64,000 nucleotides of DNA, taken from the NCBI RefSeq assembly GCF_014646295.1, contig NZ_BMNE01000003.1:762422-826421 (forward strand). The letters run 5' to 3'. The DNA comes from Nocardia rhizosphaerihabitans (lineage in GTDB: Bacteria; Actinomycetota; Actinomycetes; Mycobacteriales; Mycobacteriaceae). The notes under the pieces were generated by a model. That model was not told the DNA's origin. It was given only the letters and a program-made list of their open reading frames with translations, and ran no database searches. Below are positions 25,942 to 34,619 of the stretch, one piece after another; within the stretch, counting starts at the first letter, position 1, and each line of letters starts with the position of its first letter. Made by a program: the position numbers and the translations under genes.

Positions 25942-26589
25942 ATGACCTCCCGACCACCCCTGAGCCGAACGCGCGTGCTCGACGCCGCCATCCGGGTAGC
26001 CGATCGCGGCGGCGTCGAAGCGATCACGATGCGACGGGTGGCTCAGGAGCTGGGCGTCGAGGCGATGTCGCTGTACCACCATGTCCCGAACAAGGACGCG
26101 ATTCTCGACGGCGTGGTCGACGCGGTGTTCTCGGCAATCGACCTGCCCGACCCCGACTGCACCGACTGGCGTGACGCGATCCGCGTCCGCGCCACCTCCG
26201 CGCGCACGGTCCTGTCCCAGCACACCTGGGCGCTGGGCCTGATGGACTCACGCCGCAACCCCGGCCCGGCGACGCTGCGCCACCACGACGCCGTCCTCGG
26301 CGTCCTGCGCACCGCCGGGTTCTCGCTGCCGATGGCAGCCCACGCCATCTCACTGATCGACAGCTACATCGGGGGCTACGTCCTGCAGGAGACAGCGCTG
26401 CCGATCACCACACCCGACGACGTCGAGGAGGTCGCGGGCGACATCCTCGACAGCCTGCCCACCGGCGAACTGCCCTATCTCACCGAGATGATCGTCGACC
26501 ACGCCCTGCGACCTGGCTACGACCACACCACCGAATTCGCCTACGGCCTCGACCTGATCCTGGACGCGCTCGAATCCCGCCGGACCTGA
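25942..26589 (+). CDS. TetR family regulator (TetR_C-type)
   Basis: A 215-residue repressor with the N-terminal helix-turn-helix AITMRRVAQELGVEAMSLYHHV and a TetR/TetC-type ligand domain. An ATG at 25930 is also in frame; the one at 25942 has GGAG 6 bp upstream. It likely represses itself and the divergent deazaflavin oxidoreductase, and perhaps the MFS gene beyond it, which would fit a drug- or quinone-responsive module. Confidence 0.9.
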   Translation: MTSRPPLSRTRVLDAAIRVADRGGVEAITMRRVAQELGVEAMSLYHHVPNKDAILDGVVDAVFSAIDLPDPDCTDWRDAIRVRATSARTVLSQHTWALGLMDSRRNPGPATLRHHDAVLGVLRTAGFSLPMAAHAISLIDSYIGGYVLQETALPITTPDDVEEVAGDILDSLPTGELPYLTEMIVDHALRPGYDHTTEFAYGLDLILDALESRRT

Positions 26590-26599
26590 CACACGACTA

Positions 26600-26629
26600 T
26601 CGCCCGGGCAGACGGTGCTGCCCGGGCGA
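26600..26629. terminator. Perfect 12-bp bidirectional hairpin
   Basis: TCGCCCGGGCAG (26600-26611), loop ACGGTG, CTGCCCGGGCGA (26618-26629). It lies between the stops of the convergent TetR (26589) and small membrane protein (26646) genes. No U-tract is present. Confidence 0.65.
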
Positions 26630-26645
26630 GGACCAGCCGGTCACC

Positions 26646-26948
26646 TCAGTGGCCGCCCGGGTCACTCAGGTGCAGTCCCTCACCGAGCTTGATACGGCGA
26701 TGTTCCGCGAGCACGATCATCACTCCCGACAGCAAGCACACGCCGCAGATCAGGCCTGCGATCACTGCCCACCCGACGAAGCCGGAGCCCGCGGCGGTCA
26801 GCGTCGCGGCGAGAAAGACGATGCCGACACCGATGAGGAACAGTCCGGGCCAGTTGAGCGAGTCCTGGATGGACTCACCCGCGTGGGAACGGAACGTGCG
26901 CTCGGTATCGGGGAACTTGTGTACATGCGGATCGTGGTGTGTAGCCAT
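26646..26948 (-). CDS. Small two-helix membrane protein, HAGESI family (copy 1)
   Basis: A 100-residue protein: a His-rich N-terminus (MATHHDPHVHKFPDTERTF), then SHAGESIQDSLNWPGLFL leading into two membrane helices and an EHRRIK end. It is a clear paralogue of the product at 46618-46890, with the HAGESI..NWPGL and EHRR motifs conserved. The function is unknown. The ATG at 26946-26948 has AAAGGA upstream. Confidence 0.75.
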   Translation of the reverse strand: MATHHDPHVHKFPDTERTFRSHAGESIQDSLNWPGLFLIGVGIVFLAATLTAAGSGFVGWAVIAGLICGVCLLSGVMIVLAEHRRIKLGEGLHLSDPGGH

Positions 26949-27024
26949 GGCCTGCCGTCCTTTCGACCAGCCGTTCCATATCTCATGAGTACTCCCGATC
27001 CCGGCGATGCACCACCCCTGACCG

Positions 27025-27558
27025 TCAGTCGCGGGCCAGGACGAAGAAGTACGGCTCCGGCATGTCACGGAAGTCCATCAAACCGAGCACGGTGTCGTCG
27101 TCGACCCGGCGGAACACATCGATGATCGGCAGGTGGTCGTAGACCATCGCCGCCGTCACGACTCCACGATGCTCCACCCCGCGCAATCGTGCCCGGTACC
27201 TGCGCGTGCGCAGCGCGGGCTCGAGCACCCCGAGCAGACCGCGCACCCGCTCGACGAGCGCGTGCGGCACCTTGTCGGCGATCCCCAGTGGCACCCTTTT
27301 CGGGTCGACGGCGAAGATTTCACCCGCGGGGTCACGGAACAGCAGCGGATGGACACTGTCGAGGCCGTCGAACTGTTTGCCGTACCAGCCCGACGCCGCG
27401 AGCAGCCCGTCGAGCGGGTGGCCGGTGGCCAGTTCACGCCCGTGCCAGCGGCCGGTGAGCTCGGTCGCAGGCACGGGCGGGAGGCTGTCGAACAATGCCA
27501 GCGCCGCGTCCCGGCCACAGGCCGGTTCGAGGAGGGCGAGTTGAGCGGTGGCGGTCAT
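27025..27558 (-). CDS. DUF4334 (GXWXG) domain protein, copy 1
   Basis: A 177-residue protein. The N-terminal GXWXG-like element reads LTGRWHGREL, followed by SGWYGKQFDGLDSVHPLLF. The C-terminal DUF4334 part reads GVVTAAMVYDHLPIIDVFRRVDDDTVLGLMD. It is probably a small beta-barrel binding protein; no activity is established. It lies 20 bp after the GMC oxidoreductase gene as the last member of a four-gene unit. GAGGA precedes the ATG. A second copy is at 34057-34527. Confidence 0.85.
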   Translation of the reverse strand: MTATAQLALLEPACGRDAALALFDSLPPVPATELTGRWHGRELATGHPLDGLLAASGWYGKQFDGLDSVHPLLFRDPAGEIFAVDPKRVPLGIADKVPHALVERVRGLLGVLEPALRTRRYRARLRGVEHRGVVTAAMVYDHLPIIDVFRRVDDDTVLGLMDFRDMPEPYFFVLARD

Positions 27559-27578
27559 GAATTCCTCTTTCGGAAACG

Positions 27579-29243
27579 TCAGGCGGGCAGGCGCAGCGCG
27601 CCGGGCGCCGACGCGGGCACCGCGGGCTGGGCAGGGGCGACCGGGCTGATCCGCTGGTAGGGATCCCCCAGGTCCGGTCGCGGATCAGCCTCGCCCTTGT
27701 TGGGCCAGAACGCCATCGCCCGTTCCGCCTGCGCGGTGATGGTGAGCGAGGGGTTCACGCCGAGATTCGCGGTGATGGCGCTACCGTCGGCGACGTGCAG
27801 ACCCGGGTAGCCGTAGATCCGCTGATACGGGTCGATCACGCCGGTCTCGCGGGAGTCACCGATCGTGCAGCCCCCGATGTAGTGCGCGGTCGCGGGAATG
27901 TTGAAGATATCGGTGGCGACGTTGCCGCTGATGCCGTCGATCTCGGCCGCGTACTTGCGGGCGATGTCGTGCGCCAGCGGGATCCACGCCGGATTCGGTT
28001 CCCCGCTGCCCTGTTTGGTGACCAGTCTGCGCCCCTTCAGATACGAGGTGAGCGAGTTGTCCAGCGACTGCATGACGAGCAGGATCACCGACCGGTCCGA
28101 GGCGCCGTGCGCGTTCTGCGAGCGCAGGAACTGCAGCGGATGCAACAGGATCGTCAGCAGCAGCCGCAGGAACCGGAACGCTCCGCCGTCGACCATCGGC
28201 ACCGTCTGCAGGAACAGCGCGTTCTGCCCCGACCCGTAGGTGCACACCTCCACATGGGTCTGCGGTTCGGGGTGGATGGAGGAGGTGATCGCCACGCCCT
28301 GGGCGAAGTCCTTGCGGGACTTGCTGGTGACGCCGATGATCGCCTCGGAATTGCTGCGGGTCAGCTCACCCACGCGCGGCGACAGCTGCGGCAGGGTGCC
28401 GTCGGCGCGCAGCTTGTGCAGCAGCTTCTGGGTGCCGAGCGCGGCCGCGGCGAACACCACCTGCCCGGCGGTGAACGTGCGCCGCTCCTTGCGCAGCCAG
28501 CCGTTGGACGCGACGGTCTCGACCCGGTACCCGCCCGCACCGTCGGGCGCCACCGAGGTGACCGTGGTCAGCGGATGTACCTGCGCGCCACGGCTTTCCG
28601 CGAGATGCAGATAGTTGACCGTAGTCGTGTTCTTCGCGTTGTGCTTGCAGCCGGTGAAACAATCCGAGCAGTGGATGCAACCGGCACGGCGCGGTCCGGC
28701 GCCACCGAAGTAGGGGTCGTCGACTTCGGTGCCCTCGTTGCCCTCGTTGAAGAAGACCCCGACCTGGGTGCGATGGAAGGTGTCGGCGACGTTCAGCCCA
28801 CGCGCGACGTCCAGCAGCACTTCGTCTTTCGGGCCGAGCCGCGGGTTCTCGACGACGCCGAGCATCCGCTTGGCCTGGTCGTAGTACGGCGCCAGCTCGG
28901 TCTTCCAGTCGGTGATGTGCGCCCACGCGCGGTCGCGATAGAACTCCGGCAGCGGCTCGTAGAGCGTGTTGCCGTAGATCAGCGAACCACCGCCGACACC
29001 GGAACCGCTGAACACCAGGCACTTGCCGAGCACGCTGATCCGCTGCGGCCCGGTCAGCCCGAGGCGCGGCGCCCAGATGGCCTTGGGGATGTTCCAGTTG
29101 GTCTTCGGGTAGTCCTCGGCGTTCCAGCGTCTGCCGGATTCGAGAACACCTACCCGGTAACCCTTTTCGGTCAGGCGCAGCGCGGTCACGCTGCCGCCGA
29201 ATCCGGAGCCGACGACGATCACGTCGTAGTCGTACGCAGTCAT
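27579..29243 (-). CDS. GMC-type alcohol/cholesterol oxidase-like flavoprotein
   Basis: A 554-residue FAD oxidoreductase of the ChoD-like GMC branch. IVVGSGFGGSVTALRL near residues 9-24 binds FAD; GSGVGGGSLIYGN is the second flavin loop. A Cys-rich CIHCSDCFTGCKHNAKNT block and HYIGGCTIGDS are typical of this branch, and GLHVADGSAITANLGVNPSL closes the flavin site. It oxidises a secondary alcohol, possibly on a steroid or alicyclic ring. The ATG overlaps the BVMO stop (ATGA). A ferredoxin-like Cys arrangement makes dehydrogenase use of another electron acceptor possible. Confidence 0.88.
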   Translation of the reverse strand: MTAYDYDVIVVGSGFGGSVTALRLTEKGYRVGVLESGRRWNAEDYPKTNWNIPKAIWAPRLGLTGPQRISVLGKCLVFSGSGVGGGSLIYGNTLYEPLPEFYRDRAWAHITDWKTELAPYYDQAKRMLGVVENPRLGPKDEVLLDVARGLNVADTFHRTQVGVFFNEGNEGTEVDDPYFGGAGPRRAGCIHCSDCFTGCKHNAKNTTTVNYLHLAESRGAQVHPLTTVTSVAPDGAGGYRVETVASNGWLRKERRTFTAGQVVFAAAALGTQKLLHKLRADGTLPQLSPRVGELTRSNSEAIIGVTSKSRKDFAQGVAITSSIHPEPQTHVEVCTYGSGQNALFLQTVPMVDGGAFRFLRLLLTILLHPLQFLRSQNAHGASDRSVILLVMQSLDNSLTSYLKGRRLVTKQGSGEPNPAWIPLAHDIARKYAAEIDGISGNVATDIFNIPATAHYIGGCTIGDSRETGVIDPYQRIYGYPGLHVADGSAITANLGVNPSLTITAQAERAMAFWPNKGEADPRPDLGDPYQRISPVAPAQPAVPASAPGALRLPA

Positions 29244-30688
29244 GCAGAGATCACCTCGTAGTCGGCAGGGTCGAACCGCGCCTGCTTCTTGTATTGGAAT
29301 CCGAGCAGTGGCCAGTTGGTGGTGATCCGGCCGTCGGCCTGCCGGTACCAGGACGTGCACTGGCTCCACACACTGCCCGACAGCCGTGCCTGGATCTGCG
29401 CGTCGTAGGCCTGTTCCACCTCCCGGCGCACCGTCAGCGGTTTCCCGGTCGCGGCGAGATGGGCGACGTAGTCGCCGAGGTATGCGGCCTGCGCCTCGAG
29501 GAAGTAGATGATCGAACCGCCGCCGGTATTGGTGTTGGGCCCGTACATGATGAACAGGTTCGGGAACCGCGGCACCGTCATGCCGTAATAGGCGTGCGCC
29601 CCGGTTTTCCACTCCTGCTCCAACGGGTGACCTTCCGCGCCGGTGATCGTCATCGGCGCCAGGAATTCGGTCGTCTTGAACCCGGTGCCCCAGATGATGA
29701 CGTCGACATCGTGTTCGCGTCCGTCGGCGGTGCGCACCCCCGCCGAGGTGATCCCGGTGATCTTCTCCCCGGTGACCTCCACATTCGGCGCGGCCAGCGC
29801 GGGCAGATAGTCGTCGGAGAACAGGATTCGCTTGCAGCCGATCGGATAGTCGGGCCACACCTGCTCGAACAGGCCGGGCTTGGCCTTGGTCTGCCTGCGC
29901 ATGTGCTGCCTGGACATCGACTTGACCATGGCGGCAAGCGGTTTGGCATACACCCAGGCGATGCTCAGACCCTCGGTCACGCCGTACCAGGTGCCGCGTT
30001 CGGCGAGCGCGGTCACCGGCAGTTTCTCGAACACCCGATGGTGCAACGCGGAGAACTCACGGTCCGGGCGCGGGATGATGTAGGGCGCGCTGCGCTGGAA
30101 GACGGTCAGCTTCGCGACCTCGGGCTGGATCTCGGGAACGAACTGGACCGCACTCGCCCCGGTTCCGATCACCGCGACCCGCTTGCCCGTCAGGTCGACG
30201 TCGTGATTCCACTCGGCGGAGTGGAAACTGTCTCCCGCGAAGGAGTCCCGGCCCTCGATGGCCGGCAGCGCGGGCCGCGAGAGCTGGCCGACCGCCGACA
30301 CCACGACGTCGACGACCACGCTGTCGCCGGTGCTCAACCGCACGGTCCACTTGCCGGTCGCGTCGTCGTACTCCGCGGCGGTGACCTCGGTGCCGAAGCG
30401 GATGTGGCGGCGCACATCGTATTTGTCGGTGACGTTGCGGATGTAGTCCAGAATCGCCGGTTGCCGCGAGAACCGGTGCGGCCAGCGCGGATTCGGTTCG
30501 AAGGAGTACGAGTAGAACGGCGAGGGCACGTCACAGGCCGCCCCGGGATAGGTGTTCTCCCGCCAGACGCCGCCGACGTCGTCGGCCTTCTCGAAGACGA
30601 CGATGTCGTCGAAGCCCCGCTTCTTCAGCGCGATGACAGCGGCCAGCCCGCCGAAACCGCTTCCGATGACCGCGATCGACGGTGTCAT
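29240..30688 (-). CDS. Flavin Baeyer-Villiger-type monooxygenase
   Basis: A 482-residue class B flavoprotein monooxygenase that converts ketones to esters or lactones with NADPH and O2. FAD-binding IGSGFGG is at 8-14, the BVMO fingerprint FAGDSFHSAEW (FxGxxxHxxxW) at 150-160, and the NADPH-binding VIGTGASAV at about 173-181. The ATG at 30686-30688 has GGAGGA upstream and overlaps the stop of the hydrolase gene. It is placed between hydrolase and alcohol oxidase genes, which suits an alcohol, ketone, ester, acid route. Confidence 0.92.
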   Translation of the reverse strand: MTPSIAVIGSGFGGLAAVIALKKRGFDDIVVFEKADDVGGVWRENTYPGAACDVPSPFYSYSFEPNPRWPHRFSRQPAILDYIRNVTDKYDVRRHIRFGTEVTAAEYDDATGKWTVRLSTGDSVVVDVVVSAVGQLSRPALPAIEGRDSFAGDSFHSAEWNHDVDLTGKRVAVIGTGASAVQFVPEIQPEVAKLTVFQRSAPYIIPRPDREFSALHHRVFEKLPVTALAERGTWYGVTEGLSIAWVYAKPLAAMVKSMSRQHMRRQTKAKPGLFEQVWPDYPIGCKRILFSDDYLPALAAPNVEVTGEKITGITSAGVRTADGREHDVDVIIWGTGFKTTEFLAPMTITGAEGHPLEQEWKTGAHAYYGMTVPRFPNLFIMYGPNTNTGGGSIIYFLEAQAAYLGDYVAHLAATGKPLTVRREVEQAYDAQIQARLSGSVWSQCTSWYRQADGRITTNWPLLGFQYKKQARFDPADYEVISA

Positions 30689-31485
30689 GAGGTCCTCCGG
30701 TTGTCGAGGATGGTCCGAGTGCACAGCTGCGGGTCGTCACTGAACGGCAGATGACCGCAGCCGGGGAGATCCAGGTGCCGGGCGAACGGCAGGACTTCTC
30801 GCGCGCGAGCGCTCTGGGTGCGATGGATGAGCACCACGTCGCGGGTACCCCAGGCGATCGTCACCGGGATATCGCGCAGCGCCCCTGGGTCGTCGTCGGG
30901 ATCGAGAACGTAGGTGGCGAAGTCGTCACGCGCGTCGGTGAACGAGCTCGCGCCCGCCAGGCCTGCCAGCGCGACGCGCGCGGCGTCGGGATCCACGCGC
31001 GTCGGGCGCCCGAACATGACCGACAGCAGCGCGGCCCGGCCGAGGCGATGCTCGACCGCGCGATCGAGCCCCGGACCCGCCGACCGCGCCACGGTGCGCA
31101 TCGCGGTCAGCGAGCCCTGCACCCAGCGCAGGCCCGGCTTGCCGTAGAAGCCGACGGGCGAGAACGCGGTGACGGCGGAAGCGACGCCGGTGCGGCCCAG
31201 TTCGATGCCGATACCACCGCCCATCGAGCTACCGACGACGTGCGGCCGTCGAATCTCGTTGTCGCTGAACCATTGCGTCAGCCAGCTCGCGTACCCGCGT
31301 GGTCCGGGCCGGATGCCGGGCAGCGGCGGTGAGGCGCCGAAGCCGGGGAGGTCGACGGCGATCACCTCGTGCTGTTCGGCCAGCAGGTCGATGACCGGCG
31401 CGAAGATCTGCCAGCGGCTGCCGAGCCCGTGCACGAGCACGATCGGCGAGCCGGTGCCCCGGCGAACATGAGAGATCTGCGTCAT
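30685..31485 (-). CDS. Alpha/beta hydrolase (probable ester/lactone hydrolase)
   Basis: A 266-residue serine hydrolase. The oxyanion motif is LVHGLGSRW, the nucleophile Ser87 lies in VGSSMGGG, the acid is in AWGTRD and the His in GCGHLPFSDDP, so the full triad is present. As the first gene of the unit with the BVMO (ATGA overlap), it probably hydrolyses the ester or lactone the BVMO makes. It is divergent from a TetR gene across a 141-bp region. Confidence 0.9.
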   Translation of the reverse strand: MTQISHVRRGTGSPIVLVHGLGSRWQIFAPVIDLLAEQHEVIAVDLPGFGASPPLPGIRPGPRGYASWLTQWFSDNEIRRPHVVGSSMGGGIGIELGRTGVASAVTAFSPVGFYGKPGLRWVQGSLTAMRTVARSAGPGLDRAVEHRLGRAALLSVMFGRPTRVDPDAARVALAGLAGASSFTDARDDFATYVLDPDDDPGALRDIPVTIAWGTRDVVLIHRTQSARAREVLPFARHLDLPGCGHLPFSDDPQLCTRTILDNRRTS

Positions 31486-31626
31486 CGCAGCCCTTCATCC
31501 AGAAGAAACAGTTACTGCGTACGGTTTGTTGATTGCACCAGGTCATCGCTGCTGCGTCAATAGGCAATCGGACAACAAGACGCGTGGGATCGCCAATCTT
31601 TACCGTCACGGCGTACGATTTCTCGG

Positions 31627-32286
31627 GTGACCGTGCAACAACCGCGCCGTACCCAGGCGCAACGCCGTGCCTCCACCAGGGCCCTGATCCTCGACTGCAC
31701 CGCGCAATGCCTGCTCGAACGCGGCTACGCGGCGACCACCGTCAGCGCCGTCCAGGAACGCGCCGGCCTCGCGCGCGGCACCGTGCAGCACCATTTCCCC
31801 ACCCGCACCGAACTGCTCATCGCGGCCACCACCCGCGTCGTCGACCTGCGGCTCGAACAGTTCCGCCGCGAGGCCGAACTCCTGCCACCGGGCCGCGACC
31901 GGCTGCAATCGGTCGTCGACCTGGCCTGGCGCGACCTCAACAGTCCCGCCTTCTTCACCGCGCTGGACCTGTGGGTCGCCGCACGCACCGACGCCGAACT
32001 GCGTGAGCGCCTCGTCCACGAGGAACGGCGGGTATTAGCCGAGATGCGCAGGCTCTACCTCGAAGTCGTCGGCGAACCGTACGCCTCCGATCCGCGCGCC
32101 GAGATCCTGGTCGAATTCACCATCGACCTGCTGACCGGCCTGTCCATGACGGCCATGCTCACCGGAACGCTCGGTGAGCGCGAAGCGGTCGTGCGCCGCT
32201 GGAAGCGCGCGCTCGCCGTCCTGATCGGCAGGCTGCCCAGCGACGAACTGCTCGACGGCAGCGCACTGCCCGCGGTCGCGAGCTGA
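31627..32286 (+). CDS. TetR family regulator of the BVMO operon (inferred)
   Basis: A 219-residue TetR protein starting with GTG. The helix-turn-helix is TTVSAVQERAGLARGTVQHHF, followed by a mostly helical ligand domain. It is divergent from the hydrolase/BVMO/GMC/DUF4334 operon, whose control it probably exerts. The intergenic region contains two GCGTACG(G/A)TTT repeats in direct orientation, but I could not define a clean palindrome. A hairpin CCGGG-N8-CCCGG overlaps the convergent TetR stop. Confidence 0.88.
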   Translation: MTVQQPRRTQAQRRASTRALILDCTAQCLLERGYAATTVSAVQERAGLARGTVQHHFPTRTELLIAATTRVVDLRLEQFRREAELLPPGRDRLQSVVDLAWRDLNSPAFFTALDLWVAARTDAELRERLVHEERRVLAEMRRLYLEVVGEPYASDPRAEILVEFTIDLLTGLSMTAMLTGTLGEREAVVRRWKRALAVLIGRLPSDELLDGSALPAVAS

Positions 32287-32298
32287 GCGGACCCCGGG

Positions 32299-32937
32299 TC
32301 AGCTGATCCCGGACAACCCGTGCCAGCACAGCGCCACCGTCGTCGCCACGGCATCACGCTTGGGAATCGGGCGGCCCGTGTCCAGCCACTGCCGGGCCGC
32401 GAGATGGCTGGCCCCGACGACACCGAACGCGCACGTGTACGCCCGCGCATCGTCCATGCCCGCCGCCCGCAGCTCGGCACTGACCAGCATCGCGCACTCG
32501 CCGAACGCGTGCCGCGAGCGCCAGCGCACGCTGGGTTCACTGGGCACCGGCGACTCGAAGATCAGGACGTGCCCGTCCGGGTCCTCGTCGACGAAGTCGA
32601 AATAGGCCTGCACCGCCCGCCGCACCTTGTCCTCCTGGCCCGTCGCGCCGGCCAGCGCATCGCGGATACCGCGCACCATCCGGTCCAGATGGTGTTGCAG
32701 GACAGCGAGATACAGGTCCAGCTTGTTGGCGTAGAGGGTGTAGATGACCGGCTTGCTCATCCCGGCGCGTGCGCTGATCTGATCCATGCTCGCGCCGTGA
32801 TAGCCGTGCGCGACGAAAACCTCGCGCGCCGCGTTCAGCGCCGCGAGGAGCCGTTCCGCGCGGGCCGCGACAGTGCCGCCGCCGGTGTCGTCGGCGTCGT
32901 CCTCGGGGAGCAGGATGTCGCTGTGCAGGACTGTCAT
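32299..32937 (-). CDS. TetR family regulator downstream of the alcohol dehydrogenase
   Basis: A 212-residue TetR protein. About 20 acidic and glycine-rich residues (LPEDDADDTGGGT) precede the helix-turn-helix GASMDQISARAGMSKPVIYTLY. It lies 31 bp after the alcohol dehydrogenase gene on the same strand and is probably the third gene of the DUF4334/dehydrogenase unit. Its own targets are not apparent. Confidence 0.88.
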   Translation of the reverse strand: MTVLHSDILLPEDDADDTGGGTVAARAERLLAALNAAREVFVAHGYHGASMDQISARAGMSKPVIYTLYANKLDLYLAVLQHHLDRMVRGIRDALAGATGQEDKVRRAVQAYFDFVDEDPDGHVLIFESPVPSEPSVRWRSRHAFGECAMLVSAELRAAGMDDARAYTCAFGVVGASHLAARQWLDTGRPIPKRDAVATTVALCWHGLSGIS

Positions 32938-32968
32938 GAGACCAGCCCTCCTTCGCAGGGTCGTTCGG

Positions 32969-34057
32969 TCACCATGTCAGCACCGGTTTCACCACGCGCC
33001 CGGCCCGCTGATCGGCCAGCGCGGCACCGATCTCGGTGTGCGGATAGCGGCCGATGAGCCGCTCGACGGGGAACCGGCCGCTCGCGTGCAGGTCGAGCAG
33101 GTGCGGAATGAAGGTGGCGGGCACGCTGTCGCCTTCGAGGCACCCCCGAATGGTCTTGCCGCGCAACACGATATCGCTGACATCCACCGGCGGTGCGCCC
33201 GCACCGAGACCGACCGCGACCACCGTCGCCCCGGTGGTCAGCGCCGCCACCGCATCCGCCAGGACCGCGGGGACGCCCGTGGTGTCCAGCGCGTGGGTCA
33301 CCCCACCGCCGGTGAGGTCACGAATCCGCAGCACCGTCGGCCCCTCGGCCGGATCCAGCGCGACCTCGGCGCCCAGCTCGAGCGCGAGTTCGCGCCGGGC
33401 AGCCGACGTTTCGACCACCACCACCCGCACCCCGGCCACGGTGCGTGCGGCCAGCAGCGCGGCCATCCCGACCGCGCCCGCACCGTAGACCGCCAGCCAG
33501 GCGCCCGATTCGGGACGCAAAGCATTGAGCACCGCGCCGGCGCCGGTCTGGAATCCGCACCCGAACGGCGCGGCCGCCGCCAGGTCGATCGCGGGGTCGA
33601 TGACGATGGTGTTGTCCTCGGTCGTCAGCGCGTACCCGGCGAAACTCGACTGGCCGAAGAATCCGTCCAGCACCGGGGAGCCGTCGCGCAGTACCCGCGG
33701 AGTGTCGTGGGCGCGGCGCCCGAACTGGTTGAGCGCGACCGAGCGATGACAGTACGCGGGGCGACCGGCCAGGCAGGTCGCGCACGCGCCGCAATGCCGG
33801 AAGGTCAGCACGACATGATCACCGGGCGAGACAGTGCCGACGCCGGGCCCGACCGCGGCCACCACGCCGGCTCCCTCGTGGCCGAGCAGGATCGGCCGGT
33901 CCGCGGCGCCCGCACGCCGGGTCACCAGGTCGGTGTGACAGATCCCGGCGGCGGCGATCCGCACCAGGATCTCCCCGGCCCGGGGTTCGTCGATCTCGAC
34001 CGGCTCGATCGAGAATGCCGCGGACGGGTCGCGCGAGAGGACCGCCGTTGTCCGCAT
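32969..34057 (-). CDS. Zinc-dependent alcohol dehydrogenase (MDR superfamily)
   Basis: A 362-residue medium-chain dehydrogenase oxidising primary or aryl alcohols with NAD(P). Catalytic zinc ligands are Cys40 (CHTD), His60-Glu61 (GHEGAG) and the Cys in FGCGFQTG. The structural zinc is held by Cys89, 92, 95 and 103 (CGACATC..C). The coenzyme loop is YGAGAVGMAAL. The layout fits the aryl-alcohol/class III-like branch. The ATG overlaps the stop of the DUF4334 gene as TGATG. Confidence 0.92.
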   Translation of the reverse strand: MRTTAVLSRDPSAAFSIEPVEIDEPRAGEILVRIAAAGICHTDLVTRRAGAADRPILLGHEGAGVVAAVGPGVGTVSPGDHVVLTFRHCGACATCLAGRPAYCHRSVALNQFGRRAHDTPRVLRDGSPVLDGFFGQSSFAGYALTTEDNTIVIDPAIDLAAAAPFGCGFQTGAGAVLNALRPESGAWLAVYGAGAVGMAALLAARTVAGVRVVVVETSAARRELALELGAEVALDPAEGPTVLRIRDLTGGGVTHALDTTGVPAVLADAVAALTTGATVVAVGLGAGAPPVDVSDIVLRGKTIRGCLEGDSVPATFIPHLLDLHASGRFPVERLIGRYPHTEIGAALADQRAGRVVKPVLTW

Positions 34058-34527
34058 CAGGACACCCGTTCCAGCAGGAAGTAGAAGTACTCGCCGCGGG
34101 ACAGCACCAGTTCCGGGCGACCGTTCATGATCCCCATCAGGGTCCGCTCGTCGAGCCACTTGAAGTGGTCGAACACGGCGCGACCGTCGTAGACCATCGT
34201 CGCGGTGACCTCACCGCGGAACTCGATATTCCACAGCGTCGCCTCGCCCTGTCCCAGTTCGACATTCGAGAACAGGGTGCCGTCCTCGGCGCGGCAGATC
34301 AGCGGTTTGGCATCGTCGAGGGCCAGGAAGGTCTTGCCGTACCAGCGGCTGGCGGGCAGCGCACGGCACAGCGGGTGCCCGGTCTGGAACGCCCCGCCGC
34401 GCCACTCGCCGAGGATGTCCTCGGCGCGGGCAGGCCGTAGCCGGGTCCAGAGCGCGTCCAGTTCCGCGGTGGAGACGCCGTCGGTCTCGTCCCGCAGTTG
34501 CTGCCAGCGTGGCTTGTCCGCGCTCAT
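34057..34527 (-). CDS. DUF4334 (GXWXG) domain protein, copy 2
   Basis: A 156-residue protein with LGEWRGGAFQTGHPLCRALP (GXWXG element), SRWYGKTFLALDDAKPLI, then EVTATMVYDGRAVFDHFKWLDERTLMGIMNG. It is related to the copy at 27025-27558 (shared GW/RGG, WYGK, VTAxMVYD, LMxxMN/D). Here it is coupled to the alcohol dehydrogenase gene rather than to a GMC oxidase. It is divergent from a TetR gene. Confidence 0.85.
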   Translation of the reverse strand: MSADKPRWQQLRDETDGVSTAELDALWTRLRPARAEDILGEWRGGAFQTGHPLCRALPASRWYGKTFLALDDAKPLICRAEDGTLFSNVELGQGEATLWNIEFRGEVTATMVYDGRAVFDHFKWLDERTLMGIMNGRPELVLSRGEYFYFLLERVS

Positions 34528-34551
34528 GGTGTCCTCGTCTCGCCGTTTTCA

Positions 34552-34598
34552 GAACCATCCGGTTCCAGAACGGACCATAGTTCCGAACCAGATGGTTC
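34552..34598. promoter_or_regulatory. Two TetR operators, GAACCA-N2-3-(T/C)GGTTC type
   Basis: GAACCATCCGGTTC (34552-34565) and GAACCAGATGGTTC (34585-34598) occur 33 bp apart, three helical turns, between the divergent DUF4334 (start 34527) and TetR (start 34620) genes. The second site extends to a perfect CCGAACCA-GA-TGGTTCGG (34583-34600). The common core is GAACC-N4-GGTTC. Confidence 0.75.
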
Positions 34599-34619
34599 GG
34601 CAAGAGGTACGATCCGATC

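Noticed and set aside
31486..31626. Palindromic operator for the TetR facing the BVMO operon
   Set aside because: Only loose inverted elements (TTGTTGATTGC and GCAATCGGACAACAA) about 30 bp apart and a direct repeat were found; not convincing enough to annotate.
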